Assembly: GCF_040361275.1 (NCBI RefSeq)
Contig: NZ_APNH01000002.1
Coordinates: 124,001 to 188,000, forward strand
Origin: Salinisphaera sp. T31B1
GTDB taxonomy: Bacteria; Pseudomonadota; Gammaproteobacteria; Nevskiales; Salinisphaeraceae
Reading direction: 5' to 3'
DNA length: 64,000 nt
A model generated the notes under the pieces. The model had not been told where the DNA came from, did not search any database, and worked only from the letters and a program-made list of their open reading frames with translations. Numbering within the stretch: the stretch's first letter is position 1; each line of letters begins with the position of its first letter. Shown here piece by piece: positions 1-8,699 of the stretch. The translations under genes were made by a program, and so were the position numbers.

Positions 1-177
1 GGCGACGACGGCCGCTCGAGCCGAGATCCAATCCCGGGGTTGTGTTCCGACGCCCGGCAGGCCATCGCCGGGCCCGGGGCGCAGGGAAAGTCGCAAGTTG
101 GCCCGGTGCCGTCTGTCTGCGTTTTTTCAGCGCGTGCTGGTAGTCTGGCAGCCCAGACTCTCCAGCCAAGAACCGGC

Positions 178-1011
178 ATGAAACAGCTGATGTTGCCCTG
201 TGGTGAGTGCGTACCGGCGCTGGGCCAGGGCACGTGGTATCTCGGCGACGATCCGGACGTGCGCGAGCAGGAGATCGCCGCGCTCCAGGCCGGCATCGAT
301 CACGGCATGTCGCTGATCGACACCGCAGAGATGTATGGCAACGGCCGTGCCGAACGACTGGTCGGCCGGGCCATCGCCAACCGACGCGACGAGGTATTCC
401 TGGTGAGCAAGGTCCTGCCGTCGAACGCCGGCCGCGAGGCGGCCCGCGCAGCCTGTGAAGCCAGTCTCGCTCGCCTGGGCACCGATCACCTGGATTTGTA
501 TCTGCTGCACTGGCAGGGCGGTGTGCCTTACGCACAGACGATCGAAGCCTTCGAACGACTCCAGGCCGAGGGCAAGATCCGCCACTTCGGGATCAGCAAT
601 CTGGATCTGGCGGCCACGCGCGCGTTCGTCGATACGCCCGGCGGGGAGGCGATCCAGGTCAATCAGCTGCTCTACAACCTGGCGCAGCGCGGTATCGAAT
701 GGGAGCTGCTGCCGTGGCTTGACGAACGGGGGCTGGCGACCATGGCCTACTCGCCGTTCGACGGGGGCGATCTGATACGCGATCCGGCGTTGAACGCGTT
801 TGCGCGTGCCCGCGACATGACTCCCGGCCAGGCGGCACTGGCGTGGTTGTTGTCCCGTGACCGTGTACTGCCGATTCCGAAATCGGCAAGCCGCGAACGC
901 GTGATCGAGAATGCCCGCGCGCTCGAGATCGAACTGTCTGCCGAGGATCTGGCCGAACTGGATCGCCTATACGCACCGCCAGCCGGCCCGACGTCGCTGC
1001 AGATCTACTAG
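178..1011 (+). CDS. Aldo/keto reductase
   Basis: NADPH-dependent oxidoreductase of the aldo/keto reductase superfamily, 277 residues, probably cytoplasmic; the substrate cannot be read from sequence. The catalytic tetrad is visible: Asp48 and Tyr53 in LIDTAEMYGNG, Lys78 in LVSKVLP and His111 in DLYLLHW. The C-terminal cofactor region reads IPKSASRERVIENA, as in family members that bind the adenosine 2'-phosphate of NADPH. The frame is open back to position 40, but alignment with the family starts at the ATG at 178 (MKQLML); the upstream residues look like untranslated sequence. No strong ribosome-binding site is seen. A VOC-family gene follows 29 bases later on the same strand and may be cotranscribed. 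The first 177 bases of the window hold no recognisable gene. Confidence 0.88.
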   Translation: MKQLMLPCGECVPALGQGTWYLGDDPDVREQEIAALQAGIDHGMSLIDTAEMYGNGRAERLVGRAIANRRDEVFLVSKVLPSNAGREAARAACEASLARLGTDHLDLYLLHWQGGVPYAQTIEAFERLQAEGKIRHFGISNLDLAATRAFVDTPGGEAIQVNQLLYNLAQRGIEWELLPWLDERGLATMAYSPFDGGDLIRDPALNAFARARDMTPGQAALAWLLSRDRVLPIPKSASRERVIENARALEIELSAEDLAELDRLYAPPAGPTSLQIY

Positions 1012-1040
1012 ACCCGCTGCGGACCTCGGGCAGACCGTTC

Positions 1041-1457
1041 ATGCCGGAACTCAAGGGCATCGTCGAAACCGTGCTGTACACGTGCGACATGGCCGCGGCG
1101 CGGCGATTTTTCGAACAGGTGCTGGGACTGCGCGCGCATACCGCCGATCATCGTTTCACTGCCTATCCGGTGGGTTCGAGCATGCTGCTGATCTTCGCGC
1201 GGGGCGAAACCGGTGACACGGTCGTGCTGCCCCGGAACATGGGCACGATTCCGCCTCACGATGGCAGCGGCCGACAGCATGTCGCGCTGGCCGTGGCGGA
1301 TGACGATCTGCACGCCTGGCAGGCGCAGCTCAAAGCGCACGGCGTGGCCGTCGAAGGGCATACCCGTTGGCCCAAAGGGGCAACGAGCCTTTATTTCCGG
1401 GATCCGGACGGTCATCTGCTGGAGCTCGTCAGTCCCGGTATCTGGCCGAATTACTAG
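1041..1457 (+). CDS. VOC (glyoxalase/bleomycin-resistance) family protein
   Basis: Small 138-residue protein of the vicinal oxygen chelate superfamily, which includes glyoxalase I, extradiol dioxygenases and antibiotic-binding proteins. Two beta-alpha-beta-beta-beta modules are apparent: an N-terminal one starting GIVETVLYTCDMAAARRFFE, and a C-terminal one with HVALAV (about residue 80) and the typical ending YFRDPDGHLLELVSPGIW. The His near residue 80 and the Glu in LLELVSP are candidate metal ligands. The specific reaction is unknown. It lies just behind the aldo/keto reductase. Its TAG stop shares the four bases CTAG (1454-1457) with the stop of the converging DUF3750 gene, so there is no room for a terminator between them. 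Confidence 0.85.
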   Translation: MPELKGIVETVLYTCDMAAARRFFEQVLGLRAHTADHRFTAYPVGSSMLLIFARGETGDTVVLPRNMGTIPPHDGSGRQHVALAVADDDLHAWQAQLKAHGVAVEGHTRWPKGATSLYFRDPDGHLLELVSPGIWPNY

Positions 1458-2245
1458 GTCCGGCCGGAGGGCGGGCCTGCCGGTGTTTCTGCACTGGGCT
1501 CGAGTCCGCCACGAAAGCTCAGGCGACCGATGCCGGGCAGCTTGATGGCCAGCGCGAATGGGTCGATGCCCCAGACCAGGCCGAACAGGTTGAGCTCGAG
1601 GCCTTCTTCGCGGGCAAGGGTCACGCCGAGTACGCCGTAGAGTGACAACTGATAGCCGCTACCGCTAGGTACGCGGGCTACAAGGGCGCGGCCGATGAAG
1701 TCCTTTCCGATCGCGGTCGATGGCAAAGCCACGTTCAGCGCCGGCACACGCCGGATCAGCCACGCAGTGAACGTGTTGCTGTTGGGCCCGGGCCAGATGC
1801 GATAGTCGCGTGCGAACGGGTAAAGCGGGAGTTCGGTCTCGATATCTTCGATGGCCCGTTCGGCGCGGGCGCCGCGCAGATCGGCCAGCACCACGGGCGT
1901 GGCTTCGAACCAGCGGCGATCCGGAACGGCCGATACGGAGCTCAGTGCCGGCCGTGCCCAGCCGGTGACTTCGTGCACGGTATAGCCCGTTGCATCCCGG
2001 CGCTTAGTCGCCACCCATGTATGTACTGCAAACAGACCGCGCCAGCTGAATGCGCGCGCTGCATAAATCTGAACGACAGCCTCGGGCGTGGTGGCAGCAG
2101 CCGGGGCCAGCCCCGCGCTGCTGCGATCGGCCGCATACCAGGCCGAGCCCAAGCGTACGTCGCTGGTGGTCGCCATGAACGCCGGCCCGGCCAGGGTCAG
2201 CAATAACAGCAGCGCGAATCCCATGAACCATTTCATGGCAGGCAT
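1454..2245 (-). CDS. DUF3750 domain-containing membrane-anchored protein
   Basis: About 263 residues from the ATG at 2245 (MPAMKWFMGF). A GTG at 2290 would add 15 residues that do not look like family sequence, so I prefer the ATG. A single hydrophobic segment at residues 4-25 should act as signal or membrane anchor. The body carries the DUF3750 hallmarks: VQIYAARAFSWRGLFAVHTW, YTVHEVTGWA, PDRRWF and RIWPGPNSNTFTAWLIRRVP. The function of the family is unknown; its conserved His, Cys-free core and periplasmic topology are compatible with an enzyme, but that is only a guess. It starts 66 bases after the dnaE2 stop on the same strand, so it could be read through from the SOS operon. Confidence 0.8.
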   Translation of the reverse strand: MPAMKWFMGFALLLLLTLAGPAFMATTSDVRLGSAWYAADRSSAGLAPAAATTPEAVVQIYAARAFSWRGLFAVHTWVATKRRDATGYTVHEVTGWARPALSSVSAVPDRRWFEATPVVLADLRGARAERAIEDIETELPLYPFARDYRIWPGPNSNTFTAWLIRRVPALNVALPSTAIGKDFIGRALVARVPSGSGYQLSLYGVLGVTLAREEGLELNLFGLVWGIDPFALAIKLPGIGRLSFRGGLEPSAETPAGPPSGRT

Positions 2246-2311
2246 GATAATCGCCGCAGCGCCCGGCGTATCCAACCAGGCGGCACGCACGGTACGGCGC
2301 GGCCACCAAGG

Positions 2312-5300
2312 TCAGTGGAAATCACGCGATCGCGTGTCCAACGCACCCAGCAAGCGGCTGTCATCGACCAGATGACGGGCCACGCAGTGGGTGACCGGTC
2401 CGGCGCGCTGCATGGTGCCCAGCACGCGCAACAGTCGTGCACTCAGTACAGCGATCCGGTAACGATCCAGCAGTCCGCGATGAACGATCACGTTCACATG
2501 CCCGGTTTCATCCTCGAGCGTGATGAACGTTGTGCCCTTGGCGCTGCCGGGCCGCTGGCGCATGGTCACGATACCGGCGACATGTACGGCCTGCCCGTTG
2601 GGACGCTCGCCGAAACGGGCGGCATCGAGCACGCCGGTGGCATCCAGACGGCTACGCAGCAGTGCCATCGGGTGTCGCCGCAGTGTCAGGCCGGTGGCGG
2701 CGTAATCAGCCACGATATCGGCCGCTTCGCGCGGGGCCGGCAGTTTGGTCGGTGTTTCAGGGGCGGGCAGGTCGGCAAACAGGTCGTCGTGTACGTTGGC
2801 CGCGGCAATCTGCCATTGCGCGGCGTGGCGATGGCCGGCCAGCCCTTGCAACGCGTCGGCGCGGGCCAGGGCGTCGCGTGCGCGACGGTCTAGGGCGGCT
2901 CGGGTAACCAGGTCGGCGACGCTGTCGAAGCCGCGCCGTTGGCGTGCAGCTACCAGCCGCTGCCCGGCCGCCGGGGCCAGGCCCTTGACCAGACACAGGC
3001 CCAGGCGTAGCGCTGGCGGCCGGCGGGCGGATGCAGGCTGGCCGGGGCCATCCTCGAGCGTGCATTCCCAGCTTGAATGACGTACGTCCACGCCCCGCAC
3101 GATCACATCGTGACGGCGGACATCGGCCACGATCTGGGCGGGTGCATAGAACCCCATCGGCTGACTGTTGAGCAGCGCCGCGGCAAACGCGGCGGGCTCG
3201 TGGCATTTCAGGTACGACGAGACATAGACCAGCAACGCGAAACTTACCGCGTGCGACTCGGGGAAACCGTAGCTGCCGAAGCCCTTGATCTGTTCGAAGA
3301 TACGATCGGCGAATGCCTCGTCGTAGCCGTTGGCGGCCATGCCGGACTTGAGCCGGTCCCGCCACGGCTCCAGGCCGCCCTTCTTTTTCCATGCAGCCAT
3401 GGAGCGGCGCAGGCCATCGGCCTCGCCGGCGCTGAAATTGGCTGCGACCATTGCGACCTTCATCACCTGTTCCTGGAAGATCGGCACGCCGTGGGTGCGT
3501 TGCAGCACTTCGCGCAGCGCCTCGCTGGGATAGTCGATCTCCTCCGGGGTTTTTTCCCGGTTGAGCAGATAAGGATGGACCATGCCGCCCTGGATCGGCC
3601 CGGGGCGTACGATTGCAACCTCCACCACCAGATCGAAGAAACGGCGGGGCCTGAGCCGCGGCAGCATCGACATCTGTGCTCGCGACTCGATCTGGAATAC
3701 GCCCACCGTATCGGCGGCACAGATCATGTCGTAGGTCGGCTGGTCACCGCCGGGCAGGGTAGCCATGGTCCAGTGACGGCCGCGGTAAGCCTTGATCAGG
3801 TCGAAACAGCGACGGATACAGGAAAGCATGCCGAGCGCGAGCACGTCGATCTTCATCAGGCCCACGGTTTCCAAGTCGTCCTTATCCCACTGAATGATCG
3901 TGCGCTCGGCCATGGCTGCATTCTCGACCGGTACGAGTTCCGACAGAGGTGACTGTGAAAGCACGAAACCGCCGACATGCTGCGACAGATGACGGGGAAA
4001 GCCGATCAACGTATCCATCAGCACTAGAATCCGGTGCAGGGTGTCCTCGCCGATATCGATCCCACGCTCGTCGAGCTGGTCTTCGATCGTGCCGTCATCG
4101 GCGCGTCGAGAAAGCGCGCCGGCCAGAGTGTCGATCTGATCGACGCTCAGGCCCAGGGCACGGGCGACATCGCGCATCGCGCTGCGCGGGCGGTAATGGA
4201 TGACTGTGGCTGCGAGTGCGGCCCGGTTGCGACCGTACTTGGCATAGATATGCTGGATGACCTCCTCGCGACGCTCGTGCTCGAAATCGACATCGATATC
4301 GGGCGGCTCGTTGCGGTCGTCGGAGATGAAGCGCTCGAACAGCAGCTGGTGTCGCGTGGGATCGACTTCGGTGATGCCCAGACAGAAACAGACCACCGAA
4401 TTGGCCGCCGATCCGCGGCCCTGGCAAAGAATCCCGCGGCTGCGGGCATGAACGACGATATCGTGCACGGTCAGAAAATAATGCGGATAGCGCTTGCGCT
4501 CGATCAGCGCCATCTCCCGGTCGATCTGCTCGCGCAGCGGCTGACCGATACCGCCCGGCCAGCGTGTGCGCACGCCTTGTTCGACCAGCGCGCGCAGATG
4601 GCCGGCCGCGCTCAGCCCGGCCGGCACCAGCTCGGCCGGATAGTCGTAGTGGATCTCGCGCAGCGAAAAACCGCAGTCGTCGGCCACGCGCACGGCCGCA
4701 GCCAGCGTGGCGGCCGGGTAGAGCCGGGCCAGAGTGGCACGCGGGCGCAGATAGCGTTCGCCGTTGGCGGCCAGCGTCAGCCCGGCCTCGGCCACGGTGG
4801 TGCCCTGACGCAGCGCAGTGAACACATCCTGTAGCGCACGCCTTGAGCGGCTGTGCATGTGTACATCGCCAACGGCGACGATCGGCAGGCCGTACTGGGC
4901 ACGCAGCCGGTCCAGACGTTGCCGGTGTACCGCGTCCTGTGCCTGGCGATGCAGCGCCAGCGCGATTCGTGCCCTGTGCGGGTAGTGCACGGCCAGCCAC
5001 CCCAGCATGTCGAAAACCGCAGGCGTGGGCGGGGTGTCGAAATCGGGCAGCCAGATGAGCCAGAAGTCATCGAGATCAACGGCTTCCAGATCGGCACGGC
5101 CGAGGCGGTAGTCTCCCTTGCCGGCGCGCCGCCGGGCGGTGGTGATCAGCTGGCACAGGCAGGTATAGCCGGCCCGATTGCGTACCAGTACGACCAGCGT
5201 GACCCCCTCGTCGAGCACGAAGCGGGCCCCCAGTACCAGCTTGATGGTGCAGGCCTCGGCGGTGACCAGGGCCCGCACCGCGCCCGCAAGACTGGCCTCG

Positions 5301-5446
5301 TCGGCGATCGCGATCGCCCGGTAGCCGAGTTCGGCGGCGCGTGCGACCAGTTCTTCCGGCGTGGAAGCACCGCGCTGAAAGGAAAAGGCCGATACACAAC
5401 ACAGCTCGGCATAGGCGATCGGCTCGTTCGCCGGCGTAGCCGTCAT
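2312..5446 (-). CDS. dnaE2: Error-prone DNA polymerase DnaE2 (ImuC)
   Basis: C-family DNA polymerase alpha subunit, 1044 residues, that performs damage-induced mutagenic translesion synthesis with ImuA and ImuB. An N-terminal PHP domain begins at AYAELCCVSAFSFQRGAS. The polymerase core holds GRGSAANSVVCFCLGITEVDP and the acidic active-site motif PPDIDVDFEHERR near residues 378-390. A helix-hairpin-helix segment and a C-terminal OB fold (VHVAGIVTMRQRPGSAKGTT) follow. It is shorter than the replicative DnaE in this window (1166 residues), as expected for DnaE2. The frame stays open upstream to 5659, but that stretch overlaps imuB; the true ATG at 5446 overlaps the imuB stop in an ATGA arrangement, implying translational coupling. 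Regulation should come from the LexA box ahead of imuA. Confidence 0.96.
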   Translation of the reverse strand: MTATPANEPIAYAELCCVSAFSFQRGASTPEELVARAAELGYRAIAIADEASLAGAVRALVTAEACTIKLVLGARFVLDEGVTLVVLVRNRAGYTCLCQLITTARRRAGKGDYRLGRADLEAVDLDDFWLIWLPDFDTPPTPAVFDMLGWLAVHYPHRARIALALHRQAQDAVHRQRLDRLRAQYGLPIVAVGDVHMHSRSRRALQDVFTALRQGTTVAEAGLTLAANGERYLRPRATLARLYPAATLAAAVRVADDCGFSLREIHYDYPAELVPAGLSAAGHLRALVEQGVRTRWPGGIGQPLREQIDREMALIERKRYPHYFLTVHDIVVHARSRGILCQGRGSAANSVVCFCLGITEVDPTRHQLLFERFISDDRNEPPDIDVDFEHERREEVIQHIYAKYGRNRAALAATVIHYRPRSAMRDVARALGLSVDQIDTLAGALSRRADDGTIEDQLDERGIDIGEDTLHRILVLMDTLIGFPRHLSQHVGGFVLSQSPLSELVPVENAAMAERTIIQWDKDDLETVGLMKIDVLALGMLSCIRRCFDLIKAYRGRHWTMATLPGGDQPTYDMICAADTVGVFQIESRAQMSMLPRLRPRRFFDLVVEVAIVRPGPIQGGMVHPYLLNREKTPEEIDYPSEALREVLQRTHGVPIFQEQVMKVAMVAANFSAGEADGLRRSMAAWKKKGGLEPWRDRLKSGMAANGYDEAFADRIFEQIKGFGSYGFPESHAVSFALLVYVSSYLKCHEPAAFAAALLNSQPMGFYAPAQIVADVRRHDVIVRGVDVRHSSWECTLEDGPGQPASARRPPALRLGLCLVKGLAPAAGQRLVAARQRRGFDSVADLVTRAALDRRARDALARADALQGLAGHRHAAQWQIAAANVHDDLFADLPAPETPTKLPAPREAADIVADYAATGLTLRRHPMALLRSRLDATGVLDAARFGERPNGQAVHVAGIVTMRQRPGSAKGTTFITLEDETGHVNVIVHRGLLDRYRIAVLSARLLRVLGTMQRAGPVTHCVARHLVDDSRLLGALDTRSRDFH

Positions 5447-6873
5447 CCGAACAGACCGTGCAGATAATACTGGCCCGGCGCGGTGCGTTCGCGCCGATCG
5501 AGTTCGCGATAGACCCAGAGCAGCCGCCCCTGTGTATCGCGGGCACGGAAGTAGTCCCGGCGAACGCCCTCCTGCCACCAGCCGGTCTCGATACGTTCGG
5601 CATCGGTGACAAACTCCAGCATGTCTCCGGTAACCGGGCGCGGGGTGGCAAACAGCCACAGCGGGCGAGGGGCTGCAATACAGGCGCTTTCAGTCGGTGG
5701 GTGATCGCGCATGACGCTGGCCCGCTCGGGCCGGTGATCGGCCTGGCCATGCAGCCAGCCGACCGCGTCGTGGCCCAGCCGGGCCCGTATGCGATCGAGC
5801 ACGGCCGGCCAATCGTCGTCGCTCGTCGAGGCCGAGGCATCCTGCCAGAGAGCCTCCTGGTGCGCCTCGACGCGCCGCAAGCGGTCGGTGGCCAGCCCCA
5901 CTTCCAGCACCGGCGCCGACAGTTTCACCCGGGCCATCCGTTCGGCCACCACGCGCTCCAGATGGTCGGCCTGGCGAGAGGGGCGGGCCAGCCGCAGACA
6001 CAGACGGGTAGGAGGATGACGATCGTGTACGAGCGTCAAGGCCAGCTGCTGTATGGCCGCATCGGCACCGCGCAGAACCGCGGCGAGTTCATTCAAGGCG
6101 CGCCGCAGGACGAACTTCAGGCCCTGGGTGGTCTCGACCGCGCCGATGAGCTCATGCCGGGTGCGATAGCGCTCGGGCAGACGATACAGCGCCAGCCCGT
6201 GAGGCCGGCGGCCACGAAGACGTTCCAGATAATCGAGCAGGGCCGGGCCATAGCGTCTGGCCAGCGAGGCCGGTGGCAGGGCCAGCAGTTCGCCGGTGAA
6301 TTGCAGCCCGCTGGCAGTCAGCGAAGCAGCGGTGCGGGGCTCCAGATCCAGACAGCTCAACGGCAGCCCCGCCAGATCGGCTCCGCGTTTGGTATGCGAA
6401 GCACGCGCAAAAGCCAGCGCTGCCTGGGGTGAAAGACCGACGCCGGCATGAAAACGATAGGCCCGGGCAGACAAATCCTGACGGACGGCGCCCAGCAGCG
6501 CACGCCGGCCGCCGAACAGGCGCAGGCTGGCGCCGATCTCGAACACCAGATGCGTACAGTCGGAAGCCGTCCGGCCCGTGGCGGCATGTACCTGGCTGCT
6601 GTAGCCCCAGGCCCAGCCCGCCAGACGCTGCAATGCCGCCTGTTCGGCGGCGATACCCCGCTCGTGAACCAGCGCCGAAGGCAGCCGCAGACGGGCATCG
6701 GCCAAAGCCATGCCGCGGGTGATGCCGGCCCGCTCGGCAGTCTCGCCGGCGGCCACCACGATCCGTCGGCCGTCCCGGTGATCGGCGATGAGCGTGGTGT
6801 CTCGATCGTACGCCCGATCGGCCGGGGTCCGGCTATCGAGCGCCCAATGGGGGAAACGCAGCGCGAGCCACAT
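5443..6873 (-). CDS. imuB: ImuB, DNA polymerase Y-family protein of the SOS mutasome
   Basis: 476-residue Y-family polymerase-like protein, known as a catalytically inactive adaptor that links DnaE2 to the sliding clamp. The start chosen is the ATG at 6873 (MWLALRFPHWALDS), which matches the family N-terminus; 13 further codons are open upstream. In active Y-family enzymes the first strand carries DxD and a later motif carries SxDE. Here the first strand reads LALRFPHWALD and the later one LVFEIGASLRLFGG, so the acidic triad is incomplete, as is usual for ImuB. Palm, thumb and little-finger-like regions follow. The gene overlaps the end of imuA by 41 bases and the start of dnaE2 by 4 bases, giving a compact three-gene operon. 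Confidence 0.94.
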   Translation of the reverse strand: MWLALRFPHWALDSRTPADRAYDRDTTLIADHRDGRRIVVAAGETAERAGITRGMALADARLRLPSALVHERGIAAEQAALQRLAGWAWGYSSQVHAATGRTASDCTHLVFEIGASLRLFGGRRALLGAVRQDLSARAYRFHAGVGLSPQAALAFARASHTKRGADLAGLPLSCLDLEPRTAASLTASGLQFTGELLALPPASLARRYGPALLDYLERLRGRRPHGLALYRLPERYRTRHELIGAVETTQGLKFVLRRALNELAAVLRGADAAIQQLALTLVHDRHPPTRLCLRLARPSRQADHLERVVAERMARVKLSAPVLEVGLATDRLRRVEAHQEALWQDASASTSDDDWPAVLDRIRARLGHDAVGWLHGQADHRPERASVMRDHPPTESACIAAPRPLWLFATPRPVTGDMLEFVTDAERIETGWWQEGVRRDYFRARDTQGRLLWVYRELDRRERTAPGQYYLHGLFG

Positions 6874-7663
6874 GACGGGCACCGTTGGTAGCGGGTGGCA
6901 CAGGCCGGCCATGTTCGGCAGCCGGCAGGTCGTTGTGGGCCCGGGGCCGGGTCAGGCTGGCCAGATCGGCTTCGGTATCGGGTCGCTGCCAGCTGGCGTG
7001 GTCGCCAGCGCACAGGCCATTGAGGCGGGCCCCGGCCGGGCCGCGGCATTTGATGATCTCCAACCGCTGGCCGGCACGGCGGCCGCTGATCGCCAGGCGA
7101 AGCGCGGCCGGAGAGCGCTGGGTCGCACAGCGCAACGGGCGATAGACGAACACCGGGCTGGTTGCGTTTTCAGCCGCCAGCTGGAGCCGCCGGATGGCTC
7201 GATAGTCGAGCGTGTCGCTCCAGAGCACGAAAGCACAGAACGCCTGCGTCTGGGCCATCTGTTCGATACACCAGACACGTTCGGCATCGTCCCGACAGTG
7301 GATGACCGGTGCGCGTGCACAGTCGATACCAGATGTGGCCAGGGCCGGCGCATTGAGTGAATGGGTCGGCGAGACGAGCGCGATACGACGACCCGACTGG
7401 CAGGCCAGGCGCTCGGCAAGCGTGCCCAGCAGCAGAGTCAATTCGCCGATGCCGGCATCGCGATAGAGCAATTCGGTGACCGCGCTCAACGGATAGCCGC
7501 CGCCGGGCAGCAGGCGGTCCAGACGTGGCCAGCCGGTGCTCAGTGTGGTCATTTCGGCCTGACGACTGGCTCGGTGAATACCGAAACGCTGCCAGTAGGC
7601 TTCCAGCTCGGCTCGGCCGGGCCTGGATGTATTCGAAGCGGAAGAAAAAGATGCAATGTCCAT
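6833..7663 (-). CDS. imuA: ImuA, RecA/SulA-like SOS mutagenesis protein
   Basis: 276-residue ImuA, first gene of the imuA-imuB-dnaE2 cassette. The conserved block STGWPRLDRLLPGGGYPLSAVTELLY resembles the start of a RecA core, but the following segment lacks a Walker A GKT/S, as is usual for ImuA; the protein regulates or recruits RecA and ImuB rather than acting as an ATPase. The ATG at 7663 directly abuts a LexA box. No Shine-Dalgarno sequence can fit, and a -10 element lies 7 bases upstream of the A of this ATG, so the transcript is probably leaderless. The next Met (residue 38) lies just before the conserved core and would drop the N-terminal region, making it a less likely start. Confidence 0.92.
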   Translation of the reverse strand: MDIASFSSASNTSRPGRAELEAYWQRFGIHRASRQAEMTTLSTGWPRLDRLLPGGGYPLSAVTELLYRDAGIGELTLLLGTLAERLACQSGRRIALVSPTHSLNAPALATSGIDCARAPVIHCRDDAERVWCIEQMAQTQAFCAFVLWSDTLDYRAIRRLQLAAENATSPVFVYRPLRCATQRSPAALRLAISGRRAGQRLEIIKCRGPAGARLNGLCAGDHASWQRPDTEADLASLTRPRAHNDLPAAEHGRPVPPATNGARHVARAAFPPLGAR

Positions 7664-7665
7664 AA

Positions 7666-7681
7666 CTGTATTTATATACAG
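7666..7681. promoter_or_regulatory. LexA (SOS) box of imuA-imuB-dnaE2
   Basis: CTGTATTTATATACAG is a perfect CTGT-N8-ACAG LexA operator of the gammaproteobacterial type, with AT-rich spacer. The dyad extends outwards to TAA/TTA on each side (7663-7684). It lies immediately upstream of the imuA start codon and covers the predicted -10 element, so LexA binding should block transcription until DNA damage. Confidence 0.93.
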
Positions 7682-7699
7682 TTAATCGGCCAGTGCCTA
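7671..7699 (-). promoter_or_regulatory. Predicted imuA promoter (-35/-10)
   Basis: On the minus strand a TAGGCA -35-like element (7694-7699, four of six matches to TTGACA) is followed after 17 bases by TATAAA (7671-7676). The expected start of transcription falls at or next to the A of the imuA ATG (7663). The -10 lies inside the LexA box. This is a sequence-based prediction. Confidence 0.6.
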
Positions 7700-7895
7700 C
7701 CCCTATCGTCGTCTCAAAGCGCCCAGGGCCTGACATGCGGTTGACCGGGGACGAGTTTGTGGCGGTATCGGCCGTGTATGACCGTTGGCCGTGCGCTGTA
7801 TTAACCCGTTATCGGTCGTCGGTTCGCGGTTCAGGTTGGCGCCGGTCGTCCCGTGGTGTTGGGCGAGCGTAGGCCATATGCCGGCGCGTAGGGCC

Positions 7896-8345
7896 CTAGT
7901 GCATCAGACGGGCTTCGAAACGTGCCAGCGGCTGGCCATCGGCATCTTCTAGGGTCAGTCGATCCTGCTGGATATGTGCACGGGCGGTATGTTCGAGCGC
8001 GTCGAGCAGGTCCTGTTCGGTGTCGGCGCTATCGGCACAGAACATGCGCGTGGTGGTGATCGGGCCGAAGGTCAGGCTGTGGCCACGGCTGGTGTAACTG
8101 CCGGCCATGCGGTTGCAGCCGGTATGCCCGCGCAGGCGGTGGCCCTCGGCATCCAGCACGATATTCGGTTCCCGCTGGCCGTCGCGGACCGTGACCGTTT
8201 GATCGTTCACCGACATCAGTTTCCAGTAGGTATTGACCAGCGGCATGTCGCCCGGCCGGTCCGGGGCGGGTGCGCTCTGGCAACCGCCCAGCAGCAGCAT
8301 GGTCATGAGCGTGATCAGCAGATAGCCAGCAGTCGAATGTCGCAT
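7896..8345 (-). CDS. META-domain (HslJ-like) lipoprotein
   Basis: 149-residue lipoprotein. The signal peptide ends in the lipobox LGGC with Cys22 as lipidation site; the following residues (QSAP) give no Asp +2 inner-membrane retention signal, so outer-membrane location is likely. The mature part is one META domain: NTYWKLMSVN at its start, GHTGCNRMAGSY and LTFGPITTTRMFCA in the middle, the pattern of HslJ, a heat-shock protein linked to novobiocin resistance in E. coli. The two Cys residues (in TGCN and MFCA) could pair in the periplasm. It stands alone, with 230 bases to imuA on one side and 354 bases to the MATE gene on the other. Confidence 0.88.
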   Translation of the reverse strand: MRHSTAGYLLITLMTMLLLGGCQSAPAPDRPGDMPLVNTYWKLMSVNDQTVTVRDGQREPNIVLDAEGHRLRGHTGCNRMAGSYTSRGHSLTFGPITTTRMFCADSADTEQDLLDALEHTARAHIQQDRLTLEDADGQPLARFEARLMH

Positions 8346-8699
8346 GAACCGTTACCGATAGAGGAAAAGCAACAGCCTAGAGGCTGGCCATGTTTCGTGC
8401 CAGTCGGTGCCGAAGTCCGACCCGGGGCAGGGGTTGCTGGCGATCGCGCCCGACACGGCGGGCGAATGTCTGCCGGCTGTGCTGCACGCATGGGGTTGCC
8501 CGCTTCGACAGGCCGAGTGCGACGTGCGACTGGCCTGCCGTCAGGCCTGAATCGATAAACGATTTGTCCGACGCACAGCATGAGACGCGTGCGGCACCCC
8601 AGCTTTCGCAGGGCCATGCAGGCCCGCGATCATCGGGCCGGGGTCCGGCCAGGTATCGGAGTGGCGTAGAATCCCGCTCCGCTTTATCGTCGGAAACCG
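8346..8699. other. Intergenic region without a recognisable gene
   Basis: 354 bases between the divergent META lipoprotein and MATE genes. I see no coding sequence with family resemblance on either strand and no RNA gene. It contains short hairpins, CAGCCT/AGGCTG near 8371-8384, GGCCTG-CCGT-CAGGCC at 8532-8547 and AATCG/CGATT near 8551-8565, and a TAGAAT -10-like element close to 8669-8674 that may serve the MATE gene. None is followed by a T-run. Confidence 0.5.

Noticed and set aside
4034-4834. Long plus-strand open frame inside dnaE2
   Set aside because: Antisense frame in GC-rich coding sequence, no motif or family resemblance; dnaE2 on the other strand is certain.
5447-5659. N-terminal extension of dnaE2 to 5659
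   Set aside because: The added 71 residues lie wholly inside imuB and resemble no polymerase sequence; the ATG at 5446 fits the family and the ATGA overlap.
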